The notes below the pieces were generated by a model. The model worked only from the letters and a program-made list of their open reading frames with translations, was not told the origin of the DNA and did no database searches. Below, piece after piece: positions 29,023 to 37,637 of a stretch of DNA of 64,000 nucleotides. The position numbers and the translations under genes are program-made. Location of the stretch: positions 62,001-126,000 of the forward strand of contig NZ_BEWB01000004.1 of the NCBI RefSeq assembly GCF_003112555.1. Direction: 5' to 3'. How positions within the stretch are numbered: the stretch's first letter is position 1; every line of letters begins with the position of its first letter. Origin of the DNA: Streptomyces coelicoflavus. Lineage in GTDB: Bacteria > Actinomycetota > Actinomycetes > Streptomycetales > Streptomycetaceae.

Positions 29023-30081
29023 CTACTCCTGCTTCTTGCGCCGTGTTCCGAACACGATCTCGTCCCAGCTCGGCACCGCCGCACGGCGGCCCGGCCGGAC
29101 ACCGTCTGCCTCGGCCTGGCGGTCGGTGGAACCGGTGAGGCGGTCGCGGTGGCTGGCCACCGAGCGCGGCATGAGCACGTCCGCGTAGGCGGAACCGGCC
29201 GACGCCGCGGGCGCGGGCGGCTCCTCCACCTCGGGTTCCTCGACGGGCTCCTCCACCGGTTCCGGAGCACGCTCGGGCACCACCAGGTCGCCCCGGAAGC
29301 TCGGTACGGCCTCCAGCAGGCTGGTGAGCGAGTCGCGTTCGCGTTCGGCCGAGGCGGTGGCCGCGGTGTCCTCGGCCGGCTCGGACGGCGGCGGTGGCAG
29401 GCTCGGCCGCTCCCGCTGCTCCCGGTCGAGGGTGCGGTCCAGCGGCCGGTCGCGCGGCAGCCGGGCGATGCGCGGTACGAACGGGAAGCTGGGCTCGGGC
29501 GCGGCGAGGTCGTCGGACTCCCCGATCAGCGCGCGCGCCTCCGCGTCGACGGCCTGGACGAGCCGCCGGGGCGGGTCGTACGTCCAGCTCGCCGAGTGGG
29601 GTTCGCCCGCGACCAGGTAGACCAGCAGGACTTCCCAGGTGCCGTCGTCCCGGCGCCAGGAGTCCCACTGGACGGTGTCCTTGTCCGCGCCGCGCAGCAG
29701 CAGCCGCTCCTGGACGGCCTCACCGAGGGGCGGTCCGGAGTTCTCGCCGGGGCGGCGGACGGGGGTCTTGCGGGCCCGCTCGGCCATGAAGGCGCGCTCG
29801 GCGAGCACGGGGCCCTCGAAGCGCCGTACGCGGTCGACGGGGATGCCGGCCATCTGCGCGACCTCTTCGGCGGTCGCGCCGGCTCGTATACGTGCCTGGA
29901 TGTCGCGGGGGCGGAGATGGCTCTCCACCTCGATCTCGATCTGGCCGAGGCGGGGACGGTCGCCGCGCACGGCGGCCCGGAGCCGCTCATCGATCGGAAG
30001 CGTGTACTCCGTGCTGTCCGCAGCCTTCAGCACCAGCCGTGTGCCGTCATTCGAGACGGCCACGACACGCAGTTCGGGCAT
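29023..30081 (-). CDS. sepH: Cell division protein SepH
   Basis: The product has 352 residues. The N-terminal DUF3071 domain includes a helix-turn-helix-like motif (ATAEEVAQMAGIPVDRVRRFEGP, about residues 70-92). A long acidic Pro/Glu-rich disordered region and the conserved C-terminal PSWDEIVFGTRRKKQE follow. SepH binds FtsZ and stimulates its assembly in Streptomyces and mycobacteria. GGGAGG precedes ATG 30081, so the longer frame is rejected. The 472-bp region upstream contains a BldD-type inverted repeat. Confidence 0.93.
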   Translation of the reverse strand: MPELRVVAVSNDGTRLVLKAADSTEYTLPIDERLRAAVRGDRPRLGQIEIEVESHLRPRDIQARIRAGATAEEVAQMAGIPVDRVRRFEGPVLAERAFMAERARKTPVRRPGENSGPPLGEAVQERLLLRGADKDTVQWDSWRRDDGTWEVLLVYLVAGEPHSASWTYDPPRRLVQAVDAEARALIGESDDLAAPEPSFPFVPRIARLPRDRPLDRTLDREQRERPSLPPPPSEPAEDTAATASAERERDSLTSLLEAVPSFRGDLVVPERAPEPVEEPVEEPEVEEPPAPAASAGSAYADVLMPRSVASHRDRLTGSTDRQAEADGVRPGRRAAVPSWDEIVFGTRRKKQE

Positions 30082-30247
30082 GGGGACCTCCCGGGTGGTG
30101 CCTGCCGACGTCACGTGCGTCGCTGCTTCCGCTCTGTCGAGTGTGACCTGCCCGGGTGCAGCCTGCCACAACCTTGCCGAGTTGCCCGGCGTGTCGGGCA
30201 CGGGCCCTGGATCGCCGTTATGGCACGGTTACTTGTTCGCAACGCTA

Positions 30248-30266
30248 AGTGACCAACTCGGTCACC
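30248..30266. promoter_or_regulatory. BldD-box-like inverted repeat upstream of sepH
   Basis: AGTGACCAACTCGGTCACC contains the perfect repeat GTGACC-AACTC-GGTCAC and fits the BldD consensus AGTGA-n-TCACC (from memory). It is 167 bp upstream of the sepH start and 288 bp before the divergent membrane-protein gene. The rest of this 472-bp intergenic region shows no other clear element. Confidence 0.5.
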
Positions 30267-30553
30267 CTGTGCAAGTAGCCCCCTCCCGGCGGTCCTTCGA
30301 GGTGCCGGACCCCCTGTCGGGAGACCGGCTCCAGGGCTCGCAACAGTACTCCATTCGGACCACGTGCGTGGATTGGCGCGCCGCCCAACTTCTCGCAAGA
30401 GGTGGTGTCCGGCCGCATCCGGTGCGGCTGCCGCGATCTTGGACGTGGCGTACTTCACGCAATCACCAGAAACGGAACTAATGGTTTCGGTCGCACGTCC
30501 CTTTCTCGTGCAGTTGATCGCTCCCGTGCCGGAAAGGAAGGCAAGGTCCGAGG

Positions 30554-31459
30554 ATGCGTGAAAGGTCCGATGACGCGGAGGCCGACGTGAGTTCGAAGGG
30601 GGAGCCCAGGCGGATCGACCTGAGTGTGCCCCAGGTCGCCGGCAGCGCCCTGGCCGCGGTGGTGGCCGCCAAACTCGCCTCCTCCTTCGGCGTCTACGGC
30701 ACGATCGCCGGCGCCGGCCTGATCAGTGTCGTCGCCACCTGCGGGGGCTCGGTGCTCCAGCACTTCTTCCGGCGCACCGGGGAGCAGATCCGGGTGAAGC
30801 GCACCGTCACCGCCGTGCGGATCGGCGGGCGGCCCGTGTCGGTTCCGGTCACGGTGCCGGATGCGGGGCCGGTTTCCGCCGCGGGACCGGCCTCGGCCCC
30901 GGGCGATTTCACCGAGGGGACCATCTATCGCGCGCGGACCCGGGGCTGGCGGCGCCCGCTGGTCGCGGCGGCACTCGTCTTCGGCGTCACCATGGCCGGG
31001 ATCACCGCGTACGAGGTCGCCTCCGGCCAGAGCCTGAGCGGCGGCCGCAGCACCACCGTGGGCAGCGCCTTCACCGGACACCACGAGTCCGCGCCGGGTT
31101 CCGGGGAGTCGGGCGGCTCCGGCGACTCCGAGGACGCGCAGGACGGCCGGGACCCGGGTGATTCCGGTGTCCCGGGCGACTCGGAGGACGCGGGCGGCTC
31201 GAAGGGCTCCGGTTCCGGCGGCGACACCCCCGCCGCCACCCCTTCCGGGAGCCCGGAAGGCGGTGCCGCGGAGGGCGGCGGTACGGAGGACGGTGGCACG
31301 CCGTCCAGCCCGGCGCCCACCCCGGACGCCACCGGCGAGGAGGGCACCGGCGGCACCGGGGCCCCCGACCCGGGTGCCTCGGCTACGGCCCCAGAACCCG
31401 GCGCAAGTAGTCGTTCAGGAACAGACGGTCCGGGTCAAGACGGTCCCGCAGCGCCGTGA
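30554..31459 (+). CDS. Conserved membrane protein with long Gly/Ser/Pro-rich tail
   Basis: This 301-residue protein has an N-terminal hydrophobic region (about 25-70, VAGSALAAVVAAKLASSFGV and AGAGLISVVATCGG) and a second membrane helix near 137-157 (PLVAAALVFGVTMAGITAYEVA). A roughly 140-residue acidic Gly/Ser/Asp/Pro-rich tail follows, predicted to be disordered and extracytoplasmic. GAGG sits immediately before the ATG; a GTG at 30587 is an alternative. Its last 77 bases overlap, on the opposite strand, the 3' end of the FAD oxidase gene. I do not recognise a function. Confidence 0.75.
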   Translation: MRERSDDAEADVSSKGEPRRIDLSVPQVAGSALAAVVAAKLASSFGVYGTIAGAGLISVVATCGGSVLQHFFRRTGEQIRVKRTVTAVRIGGRPVSVPVTVPDAGPVSAAGPASAPGDFTEGTIYRARTRGWRRPLVAAALVFGVTMAGITAYEVASGQSLSGGRSTTVGSAFTGHHESAPGSGESGGSGDSEDAQDGRDPGDSGVPGDSEDAGGSKGSGSGGDTPAATPSGSPEGGAAEGGGTEDGGTPSSPAPTPDATGEEGTGGTGAPDPGASATAPEPGASSRSGTDGPGQDGPAAP

Positions 31460-32720
31460 ACTCGCCGAAGCGCGGGTACACCTGGGAGAAGTACTCGGCG
31501 TCCCGGGTATGGATCTTGCCCCAGTGCGGCCGCCCCTCGTGCGCGGTGAAGATCCGCTCGGCGGCAGTGAAGTACGCCTGGTAGGGCGTGCCCCGGAACA
31601 TGTGGACGGCGACGTACGCGCTGTCGCGTCCCGAGGCGGTGGACAGCGTGATGTCGTCGGCCGGGGCCGTGCGCACCTCGACCGGGAAGCTGATCCGCAG
31701 CCGCGAACGGTCGACCATCGTCCTCAGTTCGCGCAGTACCCCGACGACGGCCTCGCGCGGAACGGCGTACTCCATCTCCACGAACCGCACCCGGCGGGGT
31801 GATGTGAAGACCTTGTAGGGAGTGTCCGTGTACGTCCGCGCGGAGAGCGCCCTGCTGGAGATCCGGGCGATCGCCGGGACGGCGGCGGGGGCCGCGCGGC
31901 CGACCCAGTTCGCCGCCTGGAAGACGCCGTTGGAGAGGAACTCGTCGTCCAGCCAGCCCTGGAACCGCCCCACCGGCCGCTCCGGACCGGCGCTGCGGTT
32001 GTTGCGCTTGGTGTTGGTGCTGCCGGTGTGCGGGAACCAGTAGAACTCGAAGTGCTCGTTCTCCGACCACAGTTCGTCGAAGTCGGACAGGACCCGGTCG
32101 AACGGCATCGGCTCCTCGCGGGCCGTGAGCAGGAAGACCGGCTCCACGGCGAAGGTGATCGCGGTGACGACGCCCAGCGCGCCGAGGCCGATCCGCGCCG
32201 CGGCGAACACCTCGGGGTTCTCGTCCGCGGAGCAGGTCAGCACCGAGCCGTCCGCCGTGACCAGCTCCAGGGCCCGGATCTGCGCGGCGATCGAGGCGGA
32301 GTCGCGGCCCGTGCCGTGGGTGCCGGTGCTGGTGGCCCCCGCGACGGTCTGCTCCATGATGTCGCCCATGTTGGTCAGCGACAGGCCCTCACGCGCGAGC
32401 GCCATGTTGAGCCTCTTGAGCGGGGTGCCGGCCTCGACCGTGACCGTCATCGCGTCGCGATCGATGTCGCGGATGCCCGTCAACAGTTGAGGGCGGATCA
32501 ACACACCGTCCGTCGCGGCTATCGACGTGAACGAGTGCCCGGTGCCGACCGCCTTGACCCGCAGCCCGTCCTCGGCCGCCTTGCGAACGGCGGCGGCCAG
32601 TTCGTCGACGGAGGCGGGAGCGGCCTCCCGCGCGGGGCGCGCCGAGACGTTGCCGCCCCAGTTACGCCATGTGCCGTTCCGGCCGCTCGTCCTGCCGCTC
32701 GCCGTGCGTGTGCTGCTCAA
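31383..32720 (-). CDS. FAD-linked D-arabinono-1,4-lactone oxidase family protein
   Basis: The product has 445 residues. The N-terminal FAD-binding (PCMH-like) domain carries VGTGHSFTS, where the His is often covalently bound to FAD, and GDIMEQTVAGATSTGTHGTG. The C-terminal ALO domain ends with the HWGK motif (RPHWGKIH) and FLNDYLRRVLG. I chose TTG 32720 because GGGAGG lies just upstream and related proteins start with an SST-rich leader. This places the start 59 bases inside the upstream MFS gene. The actual sugar-lactone or polyol substrate is unknown. Confidence 0.87.
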   Translation of the reverse strand: MSSTRTASGRTSGRNGTWRNWGGNVSARPAREAAPASVDELAAAVRKAAEDGLRVKAVGTGHSFTSIAATDGVLIRPQLLTGIRDIDRDAMTVTVEAGTPLKRLNMALAREGLSLTNMGDIMEQTVAGATSTGTHGTGRDSASIAAQIRALELVTADGSVLTCSADENPEVFAAARIGLGALGVVTAITFAVEPVFLLTAREEPMPFDRVLSDFDELWSENEHFEFYWFPHTGSTNTKRNNRSAGPERPVGRFQGWLDDEFLSNGVFQAANWVGRAAPAAVPAIARISSRALSARTYTDTPYKVFTSPRRVRFVEMEYAVPREAVVGVLRELRTMVDRSRLRISFPVEVRTAPADDITLSTASGRDSAYVAVHMFRGTPYQAYFTAAERIFTAHEGRPHWGKIHTRDAEYFSQVYPRFGEFTALRDRLDPDRLFLNDYLRRVLGP

Positions 32721-33918
32721 CGGTCCCTCCCCGACGCGGTGCCGGCCGCTTGAGCCGGCGGTACCCGAGGAAACCGACCGCGACCGCGACGGCCCCGGCC
32801 ACCGCCGGAACCCCGTACCCGGCACGCGCCCCGGAGGCGTCGATCACCCAGCCGCCCGCGGAGGAGCCGAGCGCGACCCCGACCGCGAGTCCGGTGCTCA
32901 CCCAGGTCATGCCCTCGGTGAGCTGCGTGCGCGGCACGTGCTCTTCGATGAGGGACATCGTCGTGATCATCGTGGGAGCGATGGACAGACCCGCAACGAA
33001 CAGCGCCGCGGCCAGAAACGGCAAGTTTCCGACCAGTAGGAGGGGGATCATACTCACGGCCATCGCACACACGCCCAGGAGCCAGCGGCGTTCCGGCGGC
33101 CCGGCGAAGCGCAGCAGCCCGAAAATCATGGCCGCCGTGCACGATCCCGCCGCGTAGAGGGCGAGGACGAGACTGGCGGCGGCCTTGTGCCCCTCCTCCT
33201 CGGCGAACGCCACGGTGACCACGTCGATGGCCCCGAAGATCGTCCCCGTGGCCGCGAAGGTGCCGACCAGCACCTGGAGGCCCCGGGAGCGCAGTGCGGT
33301 GCCGCCGCCCGTGTGCTCGCGCGGGTGCGGTTCCGGCTCGGTGGCGCGCTGCGAGGTCAGCCAGAAGACGCCCGTCGCCAGGAAGCAGGCGGCGAGCAGC
33401 GGCCCGGCCTCCGGGAACCAGGCCGTGGACAGGCCGATGGAGACGATCGGGCCGAAGATGAAGCAGACCTCGTCCACCACGGACTCGAAGGAGTACGCGG
33501 TGTGCAGTTGCGGCGTGCCCCGGTACAGGGCCGCCCAGCGGGCCCGGACCATCGCGCCGAGACTCGGCACGCAGCCGATGCCCACACAGGCCACGAACAG
33601 CACCCAGTCCGGCCACCCGTAGTGCGCGGCGAGCAGCAGAAGCGCCGCCGCGGCCAGTGACACCAGGGTCGCTGGGCGCAGCACCCGGCGCTGCCCGTAC
33701 CGATCCACCAGGCGCGAGACCTGCGGGCCGGCCACGGCTGCGGCGAGCGCGATGGTGGCCGACAGGGCCCCGGCCAGTCCGTACCGCCCGGTGAGCTGGG
33801 AGATCATCGTCACCACGCCGATGCCCATCATCGACAGCGGCATCCGGCCGAGGAAGCCCGCGGCGGAGAAGCCCTTGGTGCCGGGGGCGGCGAACAGGGC
33901 GCGGTAGGGACTGGCCAA
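32662..33918 (-). CDS. Major facilitator superfamily transporter
   Basis: The product has 418 residues and about 12 predicted membrane helices. It has the MFS motif RLVDRYGQRRVLRP after helix 2 and a mid-protein cytoplasmic loop rich in Glu and His (EPEPHPREHTGGG). It is probably an exporter of the drug:H+ type, but the substrate is unknown. Translation appears to start at TTG 33918, preceded by GGAG. Its end overlaps the FAD oxidase start, so the two form an operon. Confidence 0.87.
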   Translation of the reverse strand: MASPYRALFAAPGTKGFSAAGFLGRMPLSMMGIGVVTMISQLTGRYGLAGALSATIALAAAVAGPQVSRLVDRYGQRRVLRPATLVSLAAAALLLLAAHYGWPDWVLFVACVGIGCVPSLGAMVRARWAALYRGTPQLHTAYSFESVVDEVCFIFGPIVSIGLSTAWFPEAGPLLAACFLATGVFWLTSQRATEPEPHPREHTGGGTALRSRGLQVLVGTFAATGTIFGAIDVVTVAFAEEEGHKAAASLVLALYAAGSCTAAMIFGLLRFAGPPERRWLLGVCAMAVSMIPLLLVGNLPFLAAALFVAGLSIAPTMITTMSLIEEHVPRTQLTEGMTWVSTGLAVGVALGSSAGGWVIDASGARAGYGVPAVAGAVAVAVGFLGYRRLKRPAPRRGGTVEQHTHGERQDERPERHMA

Positions 33919-33941
33919 CGAGGTCTCCGAAGCGGCTCAGT

Positions 33942-33969
33942 GACGGCAGGGCGACGGCAGGGCGACGGC
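33942..33969 (+). repeat. 11-bp tandem repeat between MFS gene and ferrochelatase gene
   Basis: GACGGCAGGGC occurs twice in tandem and then a third partial copy, GACGGC. It lies 24 bases upstream of the MFS start in the divergent promoter region. Confidence 0.6.
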
Positions 33970-34102
33970 TTCGTAAGGTGCGAACGCAGTCGATACAGCT
34001 TACTCGTCACCGCGCCCGAAGACACCCCCTCGGACCTGGTGACACGCACGGTCGGTGCCCCGCCGTTTCCCCGCTGTCAGTGCCGGGTGGCAGGATCGGG
34101 GC

Positions 34103-35230
34103 ATGCCAGACGTGCTCGATGCCAGCCCCTACGACGCCCTGCTCCTGCTCTCGTTCGGCGGCCCGGAGGGCCCGGACGACGTGGTCCCGTTCCTGGAGAA
34201 CGTGACGCGGGGGCGCGGCATCCCCAAGGAACGCCTCAAGGAAGTCGGACAGCACTACTTCCTCTTCGGCGGGGTCAGCCCCATCAACGACCAGAACCGC
34301 GCCCTGCTGGACGCCCTCCGCAAGGACTTCGCCGAGCACGGTCTGGACCTGCCGGTCTACTGGGGCAACCGCAACTGGGCGCCGTACCTGACGGACACCC
34401 TGCGCGAGATGGTCCGCGACGGCCGCCGCCGCATCCTGGTGCTCGCCACCAGCGCGTACGCCTCGTACTCGGGCTGCCGCCAGTACCGCGAGAACCTCGC
34501 GGACGCGCTGGCCGCCCTGGAGGCCGAGGGCCTGGAGCTGCCGGAGATCGACAAGCTCCGGCACTACTTCAACCACCCCGGCTTCGTCGAGCCCATGGTC
34601 GACGGGGTCGTCCGCTCCCTCGCCGAGCTGCCCGAGGAGGTCCGGGAGGGCGCGCAGATCGCGTTCTGCACCCACTCGATCCCGAATTCCGCCGCCGACA
34701 CCTCCGGACCGGTCGAGGAGCACGGTGACGGCGGGGCGTACGTGCGCCAGCACCTGGACGTGGCGCGGCTGATCGCCGACGCCGTACGCGAGCGCACCGG
34801 CGTCGACCACCCCTGGCAGCTCGTGTACCAGTCGCGCTCGGGCGCGCCGCACATCCCCTGGCTGGAGCCCGACATCTGCGACCACCTGGAAGAGCGGCAC
34901 GCGGCCGGTGTCCCCGCCGTGGTCATGGCGCCCATCGGGTTCGTCTCCGACCACATGGAGGTCCTGTACGACCTCGACACGGAGGCCACCGCCAAGGCCG
35001 GTGAGCTGGGGCTGCCGGTGCGCCGCTCGGCCACCGTGGGCGCCGACCCCCGTTTCGCGGCGGCCGTCCGCGACCTCGTCCTGGAGCGGGCGGGTGACGA
35101 GCGCGGGCAGGAGGTCACGCCCTGCGCCCTCGGCACGCTCGGTGCGAGCCACAACCTGTGCCCGGTCGGCTGCTGTCCCGCCCGTGCCCCCCGGCCCGCG
35201 GCGGCCGGTGCCGACAGTCCCTACGCCTGA
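34103..35230 (+). CDS. hemH: Coproheme-type ferrochelatase
   Basis: This 375-residue ferrochelatase inserts Fe2+ into coproporphyrin III (the actinobacterial route) or protoporphyrin. The catalytic His is in FCTHSIPNS, and [15 protein letters not shown] and [16 protein letters not shown] are standard family segments. Cysteines at SGCRQY and in the C-terminal CALG...NLCPVGCCP segment suggest the [2Fe-2S] cluster seen in actinobacterial enzymes. CAGGAT lies 6 nt before the ATG, suggesting a leaderless mRNA. It is followed after 8 bases by an inositol monophosphatase gene. Confidence 0.93.
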   Translation: MPDVLDASPYDALLLLSFGGPEGPDDVVPFLENVTRGRGIPKERLKEVGQHYFLFGGVSPINDQNRALLDALRKDFAEHGLDLPVYWGNRNWAPYLTDTLREMVRDGRRRILVLATSAYASYSGCRQYRENLADALAALEAEGLELPEIDKLRHYFNHPGFVEPMVDGVVRSLAELPEEVREGAQIAFCTHSIPNSAADTSGPVEEHGDGGAYVRQHLDVARLIADAVRERTGVDHPWQLVYQSRSGAPHIPWLEPDICDHLEERHAAGVPAVVMAPIGFVSDHMEVLYDLDTEATAKAGELGLPVRRSATVGADPRFAAAVRDLVLERAGDERGQEVTPCALGTLGASHNLCPVGCCPARAPRPAAAGADSPYA

Positions 35231-35238
35231 GGAGCCCC

Positions 35239-36057
35239 GTGACCGACGTGACGCCCGACCCGCTCCACGCCGACCTGCTGAAGATCGCCCAGGAGGCGGC
35301 CCACCGCGCCGGCGAGCTGCTGCGGGACGGCCGCCCGGCCGACCTCGCGGTCGCCGCCACCAAGTCCAGCCCGATCGACGTCGTGACCGAGATGGACATC
35401 GCGGCGGAGAAACTGATCACCGGGCTGATCGCCGACCGCCGCCCCGACGACGGCTTCCTCGGCGAGGAGGGCTCCGCCACGGAGGGCACCAGCGGTGTCC
35501 GCTGGGTCATCGACCCGCTCGACGGCACGGTGAACTACCTCTACGGGCTTCCCACCTGGGCGGTCTCCATCGCCGCCGAGCAGGACGGCGAGCGGGTGGC
35601 CGGCGTGGTCGTGGCCCCGATGCGGGGCGAGACGTACCACGCGCTGCTGGGCGGCGGCGCCTGGGCCACGGGTGCCTGGGAGGGCGAACGCAGGCTCGCC
35701 TGCCGGTCCGCGGCCCCGCTGGACCAGGCGCTGGTCTCCACCGGTTTCAACTACGTCGCCGACGTCCGCGCGGAGCAGGCCGAGATCGCGCGTCGGCTCA
35801 TTCCGCTGGTGCGGGACATCCGGCGCGGCGGCTCGGCCGCGATCGACCTGTGCGACGTGGCCGCGGGACGCCTCGACGGCTACTACGAGCGCGGACTGCA
35901 TCCCTGGGACCTCGCGGCGGGCGACCTGATCGCCCGGGAGGCGGGCGCGGTGACGGGTGGACGCCCCGGTGAGCGTCCCGGCGCCGACCTGACCATCGCC
36001 GCCACCCCGGCCGTCTTCGAACCGCTCCAGAGCCTCCTGGCGGACTTCGGCGCGTAG
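35239..36057 (+). CDS. Inositol monophosphatase family protein
   Basis: This 272-residue Mg2+-dependent phosphatase has the metal-binding residues in FLGEEG and DPLDGTVNYLYG, and HPWDLAAGDLIAREAGA as the C-terminal signature. Substrates in the family include inositol-1-phosphate, histidinol phosphate and fructose bisphosphate, so the exact one is uncertain. A TGAGGAG sequence containing the ferrochelatase stop provides the ribosome-binding site for GTG 35239. The gene is in an operon with the ferrochelatase gene. Confidence 0.88.
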   Translation: MTDVTPDPLHADLLKIAQEAAHRAGELLRDGRPADLAVAATKSSPIDVVTEMDIAAEKLITGLIADRRPDDGFLGEEGSATEGTSGVRWVIDPLDGTVNYLYGLPTWAVSIAAEQDGERVAGVVVAPMRGETYHALLGGGAWATGAWEGERRLACRSAAPLDQALVSTGFNYVADVRAEQAEIARRLIPLVRDIRRGGSAAIDLCDVAAGRLDGYYERGLHPWDLAAGDLIAREAGAVTGGRPGERPGADLTIAATPAVFEPLQSLLADFGA

Positions 36058-36313
36058 GCCTCCGGCGGTCGGGCGGAAGCCGGGTGCCGGCCGGCGCGGG
36101 GGAGTGCCGGGGGCGCGGCCCTCCGGCGCCTCGGGCCGGGCCTCCCCGGCCGTGTGCAGCCTGCCGGGCCGAGGGTCCAGCGCGAGGTGGGGCCCTCGGC
36201 GCGGGGAAGTGGCGTTCCGTCGGCGGCGTGGCCGGTGGTGACAACCCCGTGCGGGGCCCGGCGACCGCCTCCTGCCCGGCCGCCGGACGGCACCGCGCAC
36301 GAGCACCGCGCAC

Positions 36314-36351
36314 GACGAGGCCCCGGCGCTGGATCTCGCCGGGGCCTCGTC
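36314..36351. terminator. Perfect 15-bp hairpin between IMPase gene and small ORF
   Basis: GACGAGGCCCCGGCG (36314-36328), loop CTGGATCT, CGCCGGGGCCTCGTC (36337-36351). It serves the convergent genes on both sides. The 256 bp before it (36058-36313) shows no gene or other element. Confidence 0.85.
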
Positions 36352-36364
36352 CTTCGCGGGCCGA

Positions 36365-36538
36365 TCAGGCGTTGGTCGCGCTGACCTCCACACCGTGCTC
36401 GGCAGCGAGACGGCGCAGATCGTCGAGCTCGCCCAGCTCCACCTCGACAAGGAACTCGTCGCCCTCGTCGCGGGCCCGGGAGAGGTCGGACTCGGTCGTC
36501 TTTATGCGCTGCAGAAGTCCTGCGGTGAAAGCGTCCAT
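36365..36538 (-). CDS. Small conserved protein, 57 residues
   Basis: This short, helical, acidic protein begins MDAFTAGLLQRIKTTESDL, continues with a Glu-rich VEVELGELDDLRRLAAEHGVEV segment and ends SATNA. It has no membrane segment or cysteine. The coding bias is good and a conserved copy occurs next to cutR in other Streptomyces as far as I recall. It lies divergent from cutR. Function unknown. Confidence 0.7.
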   Translation of the reverse strand: MDAFTAGLLQRIKTTESDLSRARDEGDEFLVEVELGELDDLRRLAAEHGVEVSATNA

Positions 36539-36977
36539 GCTGCGCCCCCTCGTCCTGGGTCGTGGGTCGTTGGCACGGGGGTGTGCCGATCGGAAGGGAC
36601 GATCACGTCTCCGGTGGAGTGCCCAGCGCAGCCCCACCGGGCGGCGACGGTGCCGGACACCCACGCCCGCTCTGCGGAAGCGGACCGCGGCGTACCGCGC
36701 GGTAACGCGGTACAGGCAGAGCGTGATCGCGGGGTGTAAAGCCGTCCTCCCCCGGCTCCCCTTCGCGGAAACCTCAACCGCGCGAGAAAATCCCGCATTC
36801 CCGCTTCCGCAGTCTTTCCGCACGCTTCTTCGTCACCGGCCTCGGTACCGGCCCCTCACCCGTCTTACAGCCGACTTATGGCCGAAAAGGGCAGGATGGA
36901 GGCAACACACCCACCAGCCCCCTGCCCTCGTGCGTCCGAGAAGCGCTACGCGGGTGGACACAGGAAGGACAAGCGAC
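36539..36977. promoter_or_regulatory. Divergent region upstream of cutR with a perfect 8-6-8 inverted repeat
   Basis: GTACCGCG (36692-36699) and CGCGGTAC (36706-36713) form a perfect inverted repeat with a 6-base gap; TACCGCGCGGTA (36693-36704) is itself a perfect palindrome. It is 154 bp from the small ORF start and 265 bp from cutR. I see no gene in the rest. Confidence 0.5.
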
Positions 36978-37631
36978 GTGCGCGTACTCGTCGTCGAGGA
37001 CGAGCAGCTGCTCGCCGATGCGGTGGCCACCGGACTGCGCCGGGAGGCCATGGCCGTCGACGTCGTGTACGACGGTGCGGCCGCCCTGGAGCGCATCGGC
37101 GTCAACGACTACGACGTGGTCGTCCTCGACCGCGACCTCCCCCTCGTGCACGGCGACGACGTGTGCCGCAGGATCGTCGAGCTGGGCATGCCCACGCGCG
37201 TGCTCATGCTCACGGCCTCCGGCGACGTCAGCGACCGGGTCGAGGGCCTGGAGATCGGCGCCGACGACTACCTGCCCAAGCCCTTCGCGTTCAGCGAGCT
37301 GATCGCCCGCGTGCGCGCCCTGGGCCGGCGCACCAGCGTGCCCCTGCCGCCCGTCCTCGAGCGCGCCGGGATCAAGCTCGACCCGAACCGCCGCGAGGTC
37401 TTCCGCGACGGCAAGGAGGTGCAGCTCGCCCCGAAGGAGTTCGCCGTGCTCGAGGTCCTGATGCGCAGCGAGGGCGCCGTGGTCTCCGCCGAGCAGCTGC
37501 TCGAGAAGGCCTGGGACGAGAACACCGACCCGTTCACCAACGTCGTGCGCGTGACCGTCATGACCCTGCGCCGCAAGCTGGGCGAGCCGCCCGTCATCGT
37601 CACCGTCCCCGGCTCCGGATACCGGATCTGA
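36978..37631 (+). CDS. cutR: Response regulator CutR
   Basis: This 217-residue OmpR/PhoB-type regulator has a receiver at 1-115, with the acidic pair in VVEDEQ, the phospho-Asp in VVVLDRDLP and the Lys in LPKPF. A C-terminal winged helix spans about 135-217 (LAPKEFAVLEVLMRSEGAVVS to the end). GTG 36978 is preceded by AAGGACAAG. It is followed after six bases by the sensor kinase. The pair matches S. coelicolor CutRS (SCO5862/5863), linked to antibiotic production and secretion stress. Confidence 0.93.
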   Translation: MRVLVVEDEQLLADAVATGLRREAMAVDVVYDGAAALERIGVNDYDVVVLDRDLPLVHGDDVCRRIVELGMPTRVLMLTASGDVSDRVEGLEIGADDYLPKPFAFSELIARVRALGRRTSVPLPPVLERAGIKLDPNRREVFRDGKEVQLAPKEFAVLEVLMRSEGAVVSAEQLLEKAWDENTDPFTNVVRVTVMTLRRKLGEPPVIVTVPGSGYRI

Positions 37632-37637
37632 CCGGCC

